The notes: generated from the sequence alone by a model not told the origin. A stretch of 64,000 nt of DNA from Chloracidobacterium sp. (GCA_015075585.1 JABTUB010000001.1:1226501-1290500), one strand, 5' to 3'. Shown: positions 35,542 to 45,448, counted from the stretch's first letter. Numbers and translations: made by a program.

Positions 35542-37107
35542 ATGGATAGCAACAGTATTATCTACATCGTTATCGGTAGCCTTCTCGGCATCTTATTGGG
35601 AATAATTGCCGGCTTTCTAATCGCTTCGCGTAAGACCAACGAGGCGGAAAATCGGGCAACCCGATTTGAAACGATGACTAATACTCTACAAGACCAAGTT
35701 GCTGCAAAGGATACAGAGATCAGCAGGCTCAATGAGCTGGATACCCGCAAGCAGGACCAGCTTCTTGTAGCCGAGTCATCGAAGACGAAGGCTGAAACGG
35801 AATTAGCTGATGCCAAGGTGTCGATCCAACAGCTTGGCAAAGAGGTTGACCTGCACAAAGGCGACAATTTATCGCTCAGAGATTCGAATTCTACGTTAGG
35901 TGTCCAAAATGCGGAACTCAAGGCGAATTATGATGCCGCTTTGAATTCGATCGCCGAACAAAAGAAATTCCTGGCTGAGGCTAACGTCATACTTCAAGAT
36001 GCTTTTGCATCGCTTTCTTCGTCAGCTCTGCGAACTAATAATTCTACATTCCTCGAATTAGCGGAAGAAAAACTCGGGGCAAAGATCTCAGAATCTAAAC
36101 TCGACCTTGAGAACAGAAAGCAGGCCATCGATACGCTAATCAAACCTCTAGGAAACAGTCTTGCGGATTTTAATTCCAAGATTCAGGAAATCGAACTCAA
36201 ACGTGAAGGTGCCTATTCGGGTTTGCGGGAGCTTATTACCGCAATGAGTAGCACAACCCAAAAACTGGCCGACGGAACGACAAGCTTGGTTTCTGCTTTG
36301 AAGACGTCACATGTTAGAGGTAAATATGGAGAGATAAGCCTGAGGCGGGTGATCGAGGTAGCAGGGCTGAATCCTTACTGTGATTTCACGGAGCAGCAAT
36401 CCGTCGCTACCGAGGACGGAGTACTTCGACCGGATTGCACTGTGAATTTACCGGGAAGCCGACAATTAATTCTCGACTCAAAAGTTCCTTTGAATGCATA
36501 CCTCGATTCTTTCACGGCTGAAGCGGAAGCTGACAAGATTGCTTTGTTGAAAAAACACGCAATCGATGTTCGTGATCATCTCAAAAAGCTAAGCAAAAAA
36601 TCTTACTGGGAACAATTCGCCGACGCTCCAGACTTTGTAATCATGTATCTCCACGTCGAGTCCTCTTTTGGTGCGGCATTAATGACGGACGCTGATTTGA
36701 TAGAAGATGGATTTAAGATGAACATTGTTCTCGCAACGCCTTCGACGCTGATTGGAATGCTCCGAACAGTTGGATTTATGTGGCAGCAGGAACGAATGGC
36801 CCGAGACGTTTATGAGATGCGCGATGCTGGTGTCGAACTTTATAATCGGACAAACGTTCTTCTGAGGCACTTTATTAACCTCGGTAAAGGCCTCGGAAAG
36901 GCTGTTGGTAGTTATAACGAGGCTGTTGGGTCGCTCGAAAACCGTTTCATTCCGGCGGCGACCAAGATGAAAGAAATTGGCGGATCATTAATGCCAAAAG
37001 AAATGCCGGCAATGCAGTCGATCGATACGACGGTTCGCCAGATTGATAAGCGACTGTCCGAAGATTCATACGACGAAACGACCTTAGACTTTGCCAATCA
37101 AGATTAG
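35542..37107 (+). CDS. rmuC: RmuC family DNA recombination protein
   Basis: A 521-residue protein. Residues ~5-28 are a single membrane anchor, residues ~35-140 a coiled coil, and ~250-430 the RmuC domain: VRGKYGEISLRRV, LRPDCTVNLPG and LDSKVPL (nuclease-like D...DxK pattern) are easily seen. RmuC proteins limit DNA inversions and may degrade foreign DNA. It lies divergent to the TerB-C trio with ~210 bases between, which should hold both promoters. The family is common on chromosomes too, but here it sits inside the mobile element, next to its integrase. Confidence 0.9.
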   Translation: MDSNSIIYIVIGSLLGILLGIIAGFLIASRKTNEAENRATRFETMTNTLQDQVAAKDTEISRLNELDTRKQDQLLVAESSKTKAETELADAKVSIQQLGKEVDLHKGDNLSLRDSNSTLGVQNAELKANYDAALNSIAEQKKFLAEANVILQDAFASLSSSALRTNNSTFLELAEEKLGAKISESKLDLENRKQAIDTLIKPLGNSLADFNSKIQEIELKREGAYSGLRELITAMSSTTQKLADGTTSLVSALKTSHVRGKYGEISLRRVIEVAGLNPYCDFTEQQSVATEDGVLRPDCTVNLPGSRQLILDSKVPLNAYLDSFTAEAEADKIALLKKHAIDVRDHLKKLSKKSYWEQFADAPDFVIMYLHVESSFGAALMTDADLIEDGFKMNIVLATPSTLIGMLRTVGFMWQQERMARDVYEMRDAGVELYNRTNVLLRHFINLGKGLGKAVGSYNEAVGSLENRFIPAATKMKEIGGSLMPKEMPAMQSIDTTVRQIDKRLSEDSYDETTLDFANQD

Positions 37108-37291
37108 GAAAGAATCTTATCTCGGAAATTTTCCGCTAAGCCTCTATAGACTTTAATGATCAGTAGTACTCAACCGCAGTCGTCGTTTTCAACAGCGGGT
37201 GCCAGGATCGGTACACCTTTGCCGAATCAGATTGATTCAATGGCTCTCAGTTGTCACCAGAACGCTTGATCTTAAGGCATTTGTTGATGAT

Positions 37292-37317
37292 CTAGAGAAC
37301 TTGTAGTTTTTCTCTAG
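37292..37317. terminator. Hairpin at the end of the integrase gene
   Basis: An 8-base perfect inverted repeat, CTAGAGAA and TTCTCTAG, surrounds a ten-base loop and overlaps the integrase stop codon. Read on the minus strand it could serve as a weak terminator, but there is no strong T-run. Confidence 0.35.
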
Positions 37318-38555
37318 GTTGGGGGCAAAAGGGCGTCTCTGGCTGCCGCAGGATATTTCTTTGAAAGGAGTTGATTATCTCTATCGAGCAAAGCTTTTGC
37401 TTGAAGGGCGGCTGCTTCGTCGAATTCGGTGTATTCGAAACTGGTCTGCATCTTCTTGTGGCCGGCTCCGCGTTGGGCGAGTTTGTCGGAATAGCCTAGG
37501 CGGCCTAGCCGAGTTACCCAGTCACGGCGTAGATCTCTAAGCCTTAAACCGGGTAAGCCGGCCGCCGTCCGGACTATATTCCAGGATTTCTTGAAAGTAG
37601 TATGCGGGAAGACTAGGTTCTCAAGATTTGCTGAATTTCCAGGAGTGACATTCTTTGATTGCTTTAGAAAATCCCAGAGTTCAAGGAACGCGATCTTCAT
37701 ACGCTCGGTTACGACCGCTAATCTTTCTTCTCTGACCTTTCCCTTATAAGAAACCAACCGAGAGATGTCGCGGATTTCCCCCTGCTCATCGAGAAGATCA
37801 CGCCAACGAAGCGGCTCATATTTTGCTTTGTCCTCACTGTAATCATTGACCGGGTAAAGTTCGTTTGGTCTTGCACCCGAATCGCGAAGAGCGAGAATGA
37901 GGGCATATAACCTTGGGGCGGTCGTCTTTATCAACTTGCGAGCCTCATGAAGAATTTTCTTCTCTTGAGAATCCGTTATTGTTACTGTTCGACGTTTTTC
38001 CAGTGATTTCTGAATAAAATCATCGAAATCAGGGATTTCGCGTACCCACTTCTTTTTCTTGGCCTTTCGGAACATCGTACGAATCGTTTCGAAGTCCCTA
38101 TTGACCGTGGTCACCGTTACTGATTTGAGCCTATTGCGTCGGTATTGGCGGAATACTGTTTCATCCATTTCATTGATCAAATTGTCACCGATAGCCTCCA
38201 CAATTCGATCAATCTTCGATCTTTCGGCTTCCCAGGTTCGCATCCCCTCAACTTTCTGACCGTCAACATATAAAGGGGCAATAACGAATTCATTTTTATA
38301 CCACTCTGCGAGCGTCCTGAATTTCATCGTGCGGCCATCGAGGAATGCCTGCCCACGCATCTCGTACTCTTCTCTTATTTCATCCGCTAGCTGCTCAGCG
38401 TGCTTTACATTGAGAGCTTTTCTGTAGATAGTTTTGATTGTGCCGTCTTGCTGAGGTACTCTGATTCTTGCAAAGAGTTTGCCGTTATTGTCCGTCCATG
38501 CAAACGAGCCATAGCGGCGTCTTTTCTTTGAAGATTTTGAGTTATTTTCGACCAT
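37314..38555 (-). CDS. Tyrosine recombinase (integrase)
   Basis: A 413-residue site-specific recombinase. The N-terminal part (residues ~10-90) includes an arm-binding-like region, and the core-binding SAM-like domain follows. Catalytic residues visible are Arg in DSGARPNEL, a degenerate box II (LRDLRRDW, with Arg where His is usual), GHKKMQ (His) and the Tyr nucleophile in FEYTEF. The gene is next to a 3' tRNA fragment and reads away from it, the normal arrangement for an island integrase. It should excise and integrate the left-hand element. Confidence 0.9.
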   Translation of the reverse strand: MVENNSKSSKKRRRYGSFAWTDNNGKLFARIRVPQQDGTIKTIYRKALNVKHAEQLADEIREEYEMRGQAFLDGRTMKFRTLAEWYKNEFVIAPLYVDGQKVEGMRTWEAERSKIDRIVEAIGDNLINEMDETVFRQYRRNRLKSVTVTTVNRDFETIRTMFRKAKKKKWVREIPDFDDFIQKSLEKRRTVTITDSQEKKILHEARKLIKTTAPRLYALILALRDSGARPNELYPVNDYSEDKAKYEPLRWRDLLDEQGEIRDISRLVSYKGKVREERLAVVTERMKIAFLELWDFLKQSKNVTPGNSANLENLVFPHTTFKKSWNIVRTAAGLPGLRLRDLRRDWVTRLGRLGYSDKLAQRGAGHKKMQTSFEYTEFDEAAALQAKALLDRDNQLLSKKYPAAARDALLPPT

Positions 38556-38690
38556 TGTCGTCTACTATCCATTTTACTATCCATTTGGATGCAGGTTTGA
38601 TCATTATTGTAGATCGGTAAAGTCACTAAAGTAAAGTAAATACGGGCTAGATGTGATAAGTAAGCCGATTCAAAAACCATTGGCTATCGG

Positions 38691-38735
38691 CTTTTAACCA
38701 TTGGGTCCCAGGTTCGAGTCCTGGTCGGATCACCA
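38691..38735 (+). other. 3' fragment of tRNA-Lys(TTT): right attachment site
   Basis: The sequence holds the anticodon loop CTTTTAA, the variable loop, a perfect T-arm (CCAGG, TTCGAGT, CCTGG), the acceptor half TCGGATC and an encoded ACCA. The matching 5' half (a GATCCGA start and a D-arm) is missing upstream, so this is not a functional tRNA. Such a copy is what integration into a tRNA 3' end leaves at the distal junction; the integrase gene lies immediately inside. Confidence 0.75.
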
Positions 38736-38750
38736 TTCTTTACAACAATT

Positions 38751-38778
38751 AAGGCAGGCCTTCAAGCTTGCCTTTTCC
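38751..38778 (+). terminator. Rho-independent terminator after the tRNA fragment
   Basis: AAGGCAGGC pairs with GCTTGCCTT around a short loop and is followed by TTTCCCTT. It probably terminated the original tRNA transcript and so marks chromosomal sequence. Confidence 0.55.
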
Positions 38779-38814
38779 CTTATCTAACTATTTTCTAACT
38801 ATTCCAAGTGTATT

Positions 38815-39102
38815 TTACTTCAGATCTTTTTTTCGTCTGGTGCGTGGTTTTAGTCCCGGCATCACCTCCAATGTAAAATTAACTAAACGTGAACCGTCAC
38901 GCTGAAGTGAGGTCACTTTTCCCTGAGCCACTCGATTTCTGGCAGTATCATCAGTAATTCCGGCTGCCAAACAAGCTTCCTTCTGTTTCACTGCAATGAC
39001 CGAATTCAAAGGCCACAGCTGGTCTTTGATCTTTTCATCCAGCATTGAACCAAGACTTTCGAGCAACTCATCCTTTTCAACTATTGTCAGATTTTTGTTC
39101 AT
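38815..39102 (-). CDS. Small hypothetical protein with helix-turn-helix-like C-terminal half
   Basis: A 95-residue protein. Residues ~35-75 read like an excisionase/MerR-type winged helix (KQKEACLAAGITDDTARN, then GKVTSLQRDGSRL), where the second helix is followed by a beta-wing. The C-terminal tail is basic. It lies just outside the proposed attachment site, so it may be a chromosomal regulator or the remnant of a neighbouring element. It is preceded on its strand by a CCTTCGGAGAAAAC stretch, a usable ribosome binding site. Confidence 0.55.
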   Translation of the reverse strand: MNKNLTIVEKDELLESLGSMLDEKIKDQLWPLNSVIAVKQKEACLAAGITDDTARNRVAQGKVTSLQRDGSRLVNFTLEVMPGLKPRTRRKKDLK

Positions 39103-39331
39103 ATTGTTTTCTCCGAAGGACTCTCACCTGCGGGCCATCACTCTAGGGCAACGGATGTACCTCGGCTTAGAATCGTTGTTAATCCCTGTAAACATGGTGC
39201 TTTCATGAAAATCAATGGCTAGGTGAATGATGTCCGTGGAACGTTTTTGCACCACTTTTTTGCGATTGTGGTTCATTTTTGCACCAAAACTGGAGCGTTT
39301 CTGCGTTTCGATGAATAGAATGGATTTGAGT

Positions 39332-41444
39332 TTATCGGAAGTCACCAAGTAGTGTGAACGCTGCCCAGTAGTATGGTTCGTGGTTTTCGGATGATTTGTT
39401 GCGAATCATAGTGACAGCCGCATTTTGTAGCGCTCTGGCACTAGAAATTTCCTTCCTATATTCCTTGTAGAACTGTTGTGCAAACACGCCGGTTGATCTG
39501 TCGTCGGCTTCCCATTGAGATGAAATTACAGTGGTGCTTCCGGAACCAAGTAAAGCCCAGCCGATACTGACTACGCCTTCACCATTTAGCACATTGTTTG
39601 TGTCACACGAAGCTATAAAGGCAAGACTTTGAGGTTTCAAGCGGATCTTCAGCAGGTCGTTGACCGCAACTCGGCCATCATGTTTTCCCGAGGGCTTGAA
39701 TCCAAGAAATGACTCAAGAGGTACCTCGCGATCGGCTTGGGCGTGCATTGAGAAATGCAGGATATCGGCTCCGTGAGATAAATTAATGAATTGCTGCGAC
39801 GTGGCTGCGATTGTCGGTTGAGCCCCTAAAAGTTTTCCGACTTCCGCAGCTTCCTGATTGACGAACCTAAGAATGCGGTTCTCAAATGTATTGTTAGCGA
39901 AAATCTGGGCGTTCTTTCTGACCGGAGTCTTTGCTTTTAATGAGTCAAGCAGCATAGAAACCGAAGGTGAGTAGCTTACCATCTTCTTTTCTATAAGATA
40001 GGATTCACCGTCGGGACTTAATGCCTGAAAAGGGATCTTCCAAAGCGCTTTGTCAGGGACGAAGACTATGTGCGAGGAATTGAGCGACAAGGGCGCGATC
40101 AAAATATCGTATATCTTCTTCCCGTCATTCTTGAAGAAGATCCGATTCATGATCTTGTTTCTTGCATCGTTCGCCATTGTAAGGGTGTCCGGCTTAGAAA
40201 TCTTCAGGTTGACAAGACGAATAGGGGATCCTTTTTCAAGCACATACGCTCCCAGATTGCCGTTTAGAGTGAAAAAGTACGATACGATTGCTGTCTCATT
40301 GATACCCTGAATACTATCGAATCGCAATAACTTTGCGATTTGGCCCGAATCTTGCGGAATTGCATTTGTAATGCTCCCCTCGAAATTGTCCAACTCGCTC
40401 CTATCCTTACCATGGAAAAACTCTGATGAGAGTTCATTTGCTCTTTTTCGTGTAAGGGGTGAAATATCCGGGATTTGTTTTATCGGCGAGTAGTTAATTC
40501 GATCGCTTAGAACCCTCGCCTTGAGATAATCAGCGGTTTCAAATGAGTTTCGAAGATCATCGGAATCCGCCTGAATCTCGGCAATCAACCGATATACCGA
40601 GTGGAAGATTTCGAGCATTGAAAGCGATAACGGAGCGTCTTCAGTCAGTCTTGCCTCATTTATGATTGCCTCGGCTTTCCGAACGGTCATTAAAGCCAAC
40701 TCCTTATTGCCAACGCCCCAATGCCCTCTCGCCAAAAGAAGGTAGAGATGTGGAAGATCCTCGCGAAAGTTCTCCTTCTCCGAAAGTTGCAGAAGCATCT
40801 CGCTTAATTCAATGAGCTTTTTCCAATCGTGCTTTCTTTCCGCGATGGTGGCCTTCCAGTACGGGACCAAAAAGTTGGAAGAGGATCTAACAGTTTCGAG
40901 TTGAGAGAAATAACTGGCCGATTCATCGGTTTTACCCTGCAAAGCGGCAATGACGGCATATCCCAGGATAACTTCATGCTCAAATCTTTTACTTTTATCT
41001 AGTTCGGCAAGCGCCGTAACATACGTTTGAGCGGATCGAAGATCGTTTTAATAGAGCGCATTTAGAAGCAAGGTCGAAAGTAGAATACAGCTTTGATCAT
41101 AGTCCTTTGAGGATATTGCCAGATTGAGTCCTTTTTCATAAATTGTCTTTGCCCGTTGTTCCTGGCCGGCCGCGCTTAGAAGGTTTCCATATTCATAAAG
41201 GGCCTGACGATGGCGGAACTTGAATCCTGTATTTTGACTTGCCTCGACCAATTTTTGTGAGTAAGAAATTGCTTTGCCGTAATAAAACTTGGATTGCCAC
41301 GCGAGACTAAGAAACCGCAGCATCTCAAGGTGAAGTGCCGACAGGGGAACGTTATTTGAGATTGTCTCAGCCCTTTCCAGCCAGACTATAGCCGAGATAT
41401 CATAACCGCTGGAAAAGAGTATCCGGCCATTGGTGATATAGTAT
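39332..41444 (-). pseudogene. TPR-CHAT protease gene, truncated by IS1595 and interrupted by TAA
   Basis: The C-terminal part (ORF 39332-40942) has a CHAT caspase-like domain with the likely catalytic His in FSMHA and Cys in ASCDT, after TPR-like helices. The upstream part (to 41444) continues the TPR region in exactly the same frame, separated by one in-frame TAA at 41048-41050; the bridging codons still read as sensible helix. The 5' end is cut by the IS1595 element, whose end supplies the first codons of the remaining frame. The flanking DNA beyond the IS does not continue the gene. A full-length product is therefore not made. Confidence 0.8.
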
Positions 41445-42180
41445 GGGTCATGACTAGTTAAGTCATAGTTCTTTGACAACATTTAAGAGAATTGAGTAAA
41501 GATTTTGTTGTCTGTAATTGAATCTAAACTCACATTCTTTTAGGTGCAAGTAGAAGGTAGATTTTCGCATACCGCGGAACTTCACGAGACGGACTTTCGC
41601 ATAGCCCCAGAAGCTTTCGATGCCGTTGATGTGATTGGTGCCGAGGGCGAAAACATCCTTGCTGTGGTCGATGCGGTAATGCTTTTTGTAACCAAGATCG
41701 ACCAGCGAATGATAGGCACGAAAGCCGTCTGTATGGACGGTCGAAGTCTTATTCACCTTGCCTTCTAAAATAGCGTAAAGCGTTTTACGAGAGCAGTTAG
41801 GAACAATCTCGGTATAGACTTTGCCGTTTCGTTTGTAGATACCGAAAACGATCGTTTTCCCGTATGCTCCGCGTCCTCGCTTTCCGCGAACTCTTCTTGC
41901 ACCAAAGTATGATTCGTCCAGCTCGACCACTCCTGAAAACGGAGATTCGCTTTCACAGAAAGCTGCCACCGACTCACGAATCTTTTTCAAATATCTGTTC
42001 ACCGTGTTCCGGTTCAAACCCGTCAATTCGGTGATCTGTGATGCCGTCAGATCAAGTGAAAAATACTTCAATATCTGACGAAATTTTGCTCTCGAAATTC
42101 GAGAACGCTTTAGTATCTTGTAACTACCTGTCATTACTAGCGTTATCCTACTATAAAGGATGTTTAACTAGTCATGACCC
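41445..42180 (-). mobile_element. IS1595-family insertion sequence (IS1016-like size)
   Basis: A 736-base element bounded by a perfect 17-base inverted repeat, GGGTCATGACTAGTTAA at 41445-41461 and its complement at 42164-42180. It encodes one transposase. The eight bases on either side (TATAGTAT left, TGAGATTT right) do not match, so no target duplication is visible. Confidence 0.9.
41463..42134 (-). CDS. IS1595-family transposase
   Basis: A 223-residue transposase. A short N-terminal helix-turn-helix (SQITELTGLNRNTVNRYL) is followed by an ISXO2-like DDE-type domain: Asp in VELDESYFG, Asp in HTDGFRAY and the NHINGIESFWG block with the Glu. The ending KFRGM...FYLHLKECEFRFNYR is characteristic. 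The length suits the short IS1016-type group, which lacks the N-terminal zinc ribbon. The frame is intact, so the element may still be active. Confidence 0.92.
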   Translation of the reverse strand: MTGSYKILKRSRISRAKFRQILKYFSLDLTASQITELTGLNRNTVNRYLKKIRESVAAFCESESPFSGVVELDESYFGARRVRGKRGRGAYGKTIVFGIYKRNGKVYTEIVPNCSRKTLYAILEGKVNKTSTVHTDGFRAYHSLVDLGYKKHYRIDHSKDVFALGTNHINGIESFWGYAKVRLVKFRGMRKSTFYLHLKECEFRFNYRQQNLYSILLNVVKEL

Positions 42181-42264
42181 TGAGATTTTGTAGCTCCATT
42201 TGGAGTTTAAGTTCACATTGTTCTGGATAATTTCAAATAATTAGGTTGTTGATACACTGAATGA

Positions 42265-43146
42265 GTGTTGGATGCTCCATTCCAAATTGTGATCAATAGC
42301 GTCGTAAATGGCTTGCTCTTAAGCCTTATGGCCATCGGTTTTACATATATTTTTCGTGTTACCCGGGTATTTCATCTCGCTCACGGGGCGATATTTGTTT
42401 CAGGGGCTTTTTCTTTTTGGTGGGGACTATCGCTCACAGCTAACTGGCTTTTATCAGGCATTCTGGCTCTCGGAATTTGTGCATTATTGATTTATCTGAT
42501 TGAAAAAGTCGTATATCTGCCGTTGAGTAAGAAACAAACCAACCAAAGCATATCGCTCATAGCCTCAATGGGACTTTACGCTGTGGTGATAAACATTCTG
42601 GCGTTGGTATTCGGCAATGAAAATAAGATGCTTTCCGGTTTTGCAACAAACAGTTATAACTTCGGTAATTTGATTTTAACGAACATACAGATTTACCAAG
42701 TCGCTGCCTCAGCCATGATTATTGTTGCGTACGGGTTATTACAGAAGTTTTCACGAACTGGTCTCGTGTTGCAGGCGATTTCTGACAATGAATCCATCGG
42801 CCAAGTGATAGGAATAAATACAGATCGCGAAAGACTAAAAGTATTTATTATTGGAAGCATTTTTGCCTGTATTGCGGCGATCCTCAGAATGATGGATGTT
42901 GGAATGGATGTTCATACTGGCATGGGAATCACATTGACCGCGGCAGTAGTTGCGATTCTGGTTTCTCGACTTAGCATATCTTTGATACTTGTTTTCACTA
43001 TTGCTCTCTCGCTTCTTCAGAATGTGACTGAGTGGTTTCTTAATGCGCAATGGCGCGACGGAATTACTTTCGTAATTCTATTATTAGTAATTTTGTTCCG
43101 AACGGAAGGAGTAATTAGCTATAACCTCAGAAAGGACAGGGCATGA
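42265..43146 (+). CDS. livH: LivH-type branched-chain amino acid ABC permease
   Basis: A 293-residue membrane protein with about eight hydrophobic segments and the LivH pattern at the start (NGLLLSLMAIGFTYIFRV, then FHLAHG). The start is GTG at 42265. It forms the first gene of a compact operon; the next start overlaps its stop as ATGA. The substrate class of Liv-type importers is amino acids, amides or urea; which one applies cannot be told. IS1595 lies only 84 bases upstream and may have changed the promoter. Confidence 0.85.
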   Translation: MLDAPFQIVINSVVNGLLLSLMAIGFTYIFRVTRVFHLAHGAIFVSGAFSFWWGLSLTANWLLSGILALGICALLIYLIEKVVYLPLSKKQTNQSISLIASMGLYAVVINILALVFGNENKMLSGFATNSYNFGNLILTNIQIYQVAASAMIIVAYGLLQKFSRTGLVLQAISDNESIGQVIGINTDRERLKVFIIGSIFACIAAILRMMDVGMDVHTGMGITLTAAVVAILVSRLSISLILVFTIALSLLQNVTEWFLNAQWRDGITFVILLLVILFRTEGVISYNLRKDRA

Positions 43147-44015
43147 ACTATATATTTCACATAACAGTACTGCTTGAGGTCTATATTTTGCTAGCCCTAA
43201 GTGCGAATCAACAGGTCGGTCTCTCCGGCTTGCTTACAATGGCTCAAGCTGTATTTTACGGCGTCGGAGCTTATACGACGGCTATTCTGATGACAAGATA
43301 TGGTGTTTCTTTCTGGATTACCTTGCCGATTACGGTTTGTGTGTCATTTCTGGCGGCCATTGTGGTCAGCTATATTGCGGGAAGAGTTCGGAATCTATAC
43401 TTTAGCCTGGCAACATTGTCCTTACAGATCATTTTCTTTTCAGCTGCATATAACTGGGTTGGCCTAACCAATGGACCCTATGGAATTTCAGGTATCTCCA
43501 GCCCGCAGTTTTTCGGATTTGCTATAAACACACCTGGAACATTCGCTGTTTTTGGCTTGATATGGGTGATTGCCGCAGTATTGTTTTATGGTTGGTTTCT
43601 TAAAACTCCGTTGTCTCGGATGATAGAGGCGACAAGAGATGACCAGATTGCCGTACTTAGTTTGGGCAAGAATCCAACCTATTACAAGACGCTCAGTGTT
43701 GCGCTCTCAGCCATAGTGGCCGGAATCGCCGGTAGTCTATATGCAACATACACAACGTATATTGATCCGACTTCCTTTGGCCTGGATGAATCGATTTTGA
43801 TACTAAGTATCGTTTTGATCGGCGGGGCCGGCGGCCTATGGGGGCCAATTAGTGGGGCCGCGATTTACATATTGCTTCCCGAGATCCTCAAATTTGTTCA
43901 CCTGCCGGATAGCGTTGCGGCCAATATGAGAATGATCATATTTGGTTTGTTACTTGTACCGGTCGTTCGATTCAGACCACAAGGAATTTTGGGGAAATAT
44001 CAAATAAGCCAATGA
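43143..44015 (+). CDS. livM: LivM-type ABC permease
   Basis: A 290-residue membrane protein, the second permease of the Liv-type importer. The conserved LSANQQVGLSGLLTMAQAVFYGVGAY segment (split here across residues ~18-44) and the IGGAGGLWGPISGA motif near residue 230 are typical of LivM. It overlaps both neighbours by four bases. The length is a little short for LivM, mainly lacking an N-terminal extension, but the core is complete. Confidence 0.85.
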   Translation: MNYIFHITVLLEVYILLALSANQQVGLSGLLTMAQAVFYGVGAYTTAILMTRYGVSFWITLPITVCVSFLAAIVVSYIAGRVRNLYFSLATLSLQIIFFSAAYNWVGLTNGPYGISGISSPQFFGFAINTPGTFAVFGLIWVIAAVLFYGWFLKTPLSRMIEATRDDQIAVLSLGKNPTYYKTLSVALSAIVAGIAGSLYATYTTYIDPTSFGLDESILILSIVLIGGAGGLWGPISGAAIYILLPEILKFVHLPDSVAANMRMIIFGLLLVPVVRFRPQGILGKYQISQ

Positions 44016-44728
44016 AACTATTAGAGATTCAAAGTCTTAACAAATCATTCAACGGTCTTTCGCCCGTTAAGGACGTTGCGTTTGTTATTAATCCTAAGAC
44101 CATTACACTGATCACCGGGGAAAACGGAGCCGGAAAGACCACCTTGTTTAATCTTATCTCGGGACTGGAGAAATCAACGAAAGGTCAGATATGTTTTGAG
44201 GGCAAAAATATAGAGCGGGCGTCGGCTTTGAAGATTGCGAAACTTGGAATAACACGCTTATATCAGCAGCCAAGACTTTTCAAGAATCTTCGCGTGTGGG
44301 AGAACCTTGTCGCGGCCGCGCACGGACTGGCAAGCGACAGCTTGCTCCAGACTATATTTCGCTATACGCGAGTCAAAAACGAAGATGCTGTGTTAAAGCA
44401 AAAGGCAATAGAGTTACTTTCAAAGTTTGGTTTGCATGAGTTGGGCGATTCGATTGCCGGTGAGCTTTCTTATGGTCAGCAAAAGTTGATTTCATTCTGC
44501 ATGATTGGCATGAACGGCACCAAATTGGCTTTACTTGACGAACCCTTTGCAGGACTAAATCCGCAAACGGCTGATCAATTATGCCGAATTGTTGAACATA
44601 TGAGAGATGAGGGCATGACTTTCATAGTAATCGAGCACAATATCAATAAAGCCCTTGAAATAGCTGATCGTCATATAGAAATGAAAAACGGAAGGATTAA
44701 TGTCGTAAATGATCTTGGATTGAAATGA
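44012..44728 (+). CDS. livG: LivG-type ABC ATPase
   Basis: A 238-residue ATPase with Walker A GENGAGKTT, a signature LSYGQQKL (the usual LSGGQ has Tyr in place of the first Gly) and Walker B LALLDEPFAGLNP, followed by an EHN switch His. It pairs with the LivF ATPase downstream and energises uptake through LivHM. The gene overlaps both neighbours (ATGA). Confidence 0.88.
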   Translation: MKLLEIQSLNKSFNGLSPVKDVAFVINPKTITLITGENGAGKTTLFNLISGLEKSTKGQICFEGKNIERASALKIAKLGITRLYQQPRLFKNLRVWENLVAAAHGLASDSLLQTIFRYTRVKNEDAVLKQKAIELLSKFGLHELGDSIAGELSYGQQKLISFCMIGMNGTKLALLDEPFAGLNPQTADQLCRIVEHMRDEGMTFIVIEHNINKALEIADRHIEMKNGRINVVNDLGLK

Positions 44729-45435
44729 GCGAAGTGCTGCAAATAAGTAACTTAACGACGGGATATGCGGGCAAGGCCATCTTGCGCGATGTGTCTTTTT
44801 CTGTCCCGGAGGGAGATGTATTGGCCGTTATCGGTCAGAACGGTTCAGGCAAGAGTACATTGTTAAAAACTATTGCCCGAATAATTACAGATAATTCGGG
44901 TGATGTCATCCTAGATAGCGTGAAGATAAATGATCTTCAAACGTGGGACTTAAAGAAACTTGGGATGACATACTTCGTCCAGGGCGGAATGGTGTTCCCA
45001 ACAATGAAAGTAAAAGAACACTTTGATATGGTTCTTCGAGACTATGACAAAGCTACAGCATTGAAGATCAAGGATGAATGCCTGAGTTATTTTCCTGCCT
45101 TGTCAGACTTTATGGAAACGCGAGGCGGAAACCTTTCCGGAGGCCAAAGGCAAATGCTTTCGTTTGCGATGATGATCGCACAAAAAACAAAATGCTGGTT
45201 GCTCGACGAGCCAACCGCCGGTCTAGCTCCCGAGTCTGTAAAAGAGTCCACAACTTTTCTTAGGACAATGAAGGAAGTGGAAAGAACAACAATGGTACTT
45301 GTCGAACACAATTACCAAGTTGCATTTGAATTGGCCGATCGAGTTGCTGTGATCAAGAATGGAAAGCTTTACAACATATTTGAGAAAGATGAATTTCAAA
45401 AGGAGGATTTCCTGGATAGACATCTGTTTAACTAG
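44725..45435 (+). CDS. livF: LivF-type ABC ATPase
   Basis: A 236-residue ATPase. Walker A GQNGSGKST, signature LSGGQRQ and Walker B CWLLDEPTAGLAP are intact, with the switch His in LVEHNYQ. The order permease-permease-LivG-LivF with the binding protein after it differs from the most common layout in which the binding protein comes first. Ends 13 bases before the binding protein. Confidence 0.88.
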   Translation: MSEVLQISNLTTGYAGKAILRDVSFSVPEGDVLAVIGQNGSGKSTLLKTIARIITDNSGDVILDSVKINDLQTWDLKKLGMTYFVQGGMVFPTMKVKEHFDMVLRDYDKATALKIKDECLSYFPALSDFMETRGGNLSGGQRQMLSFAMMIAQKTKCWLLDEPTAGLAPESVKESTTFLRTMKEVERTTMVLVEHNYQVAFELADRVAVIKNGKLYNIFEKDEFQKEDFLDRHLFN

Positions 45436-45448
45436 GGACTTTAAGAAA

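Noticed and set aside
38615..38735. Complete tRNA-Lys gene
   Set aside because: No acceptor 5' strand or D-arm precedes the anticodon loop, and the anticodon stem pairs poorly; only the 3' part is present.
39124..39348. 74-codon frame on the minus strand after the CHAT gene
   Set aside because: It overlaps the CHAT gene end, is rich in Lys/Arg/Ser without pattern and lacks a start signal; the 39103-39331 stretch seems non-coding.
45359..45448. Extended start of the binding lipoprotein
   Set aside because: It would overlap LivF by 77 bases and put 30 residues before a well-formed lipoprotein signal peptide.
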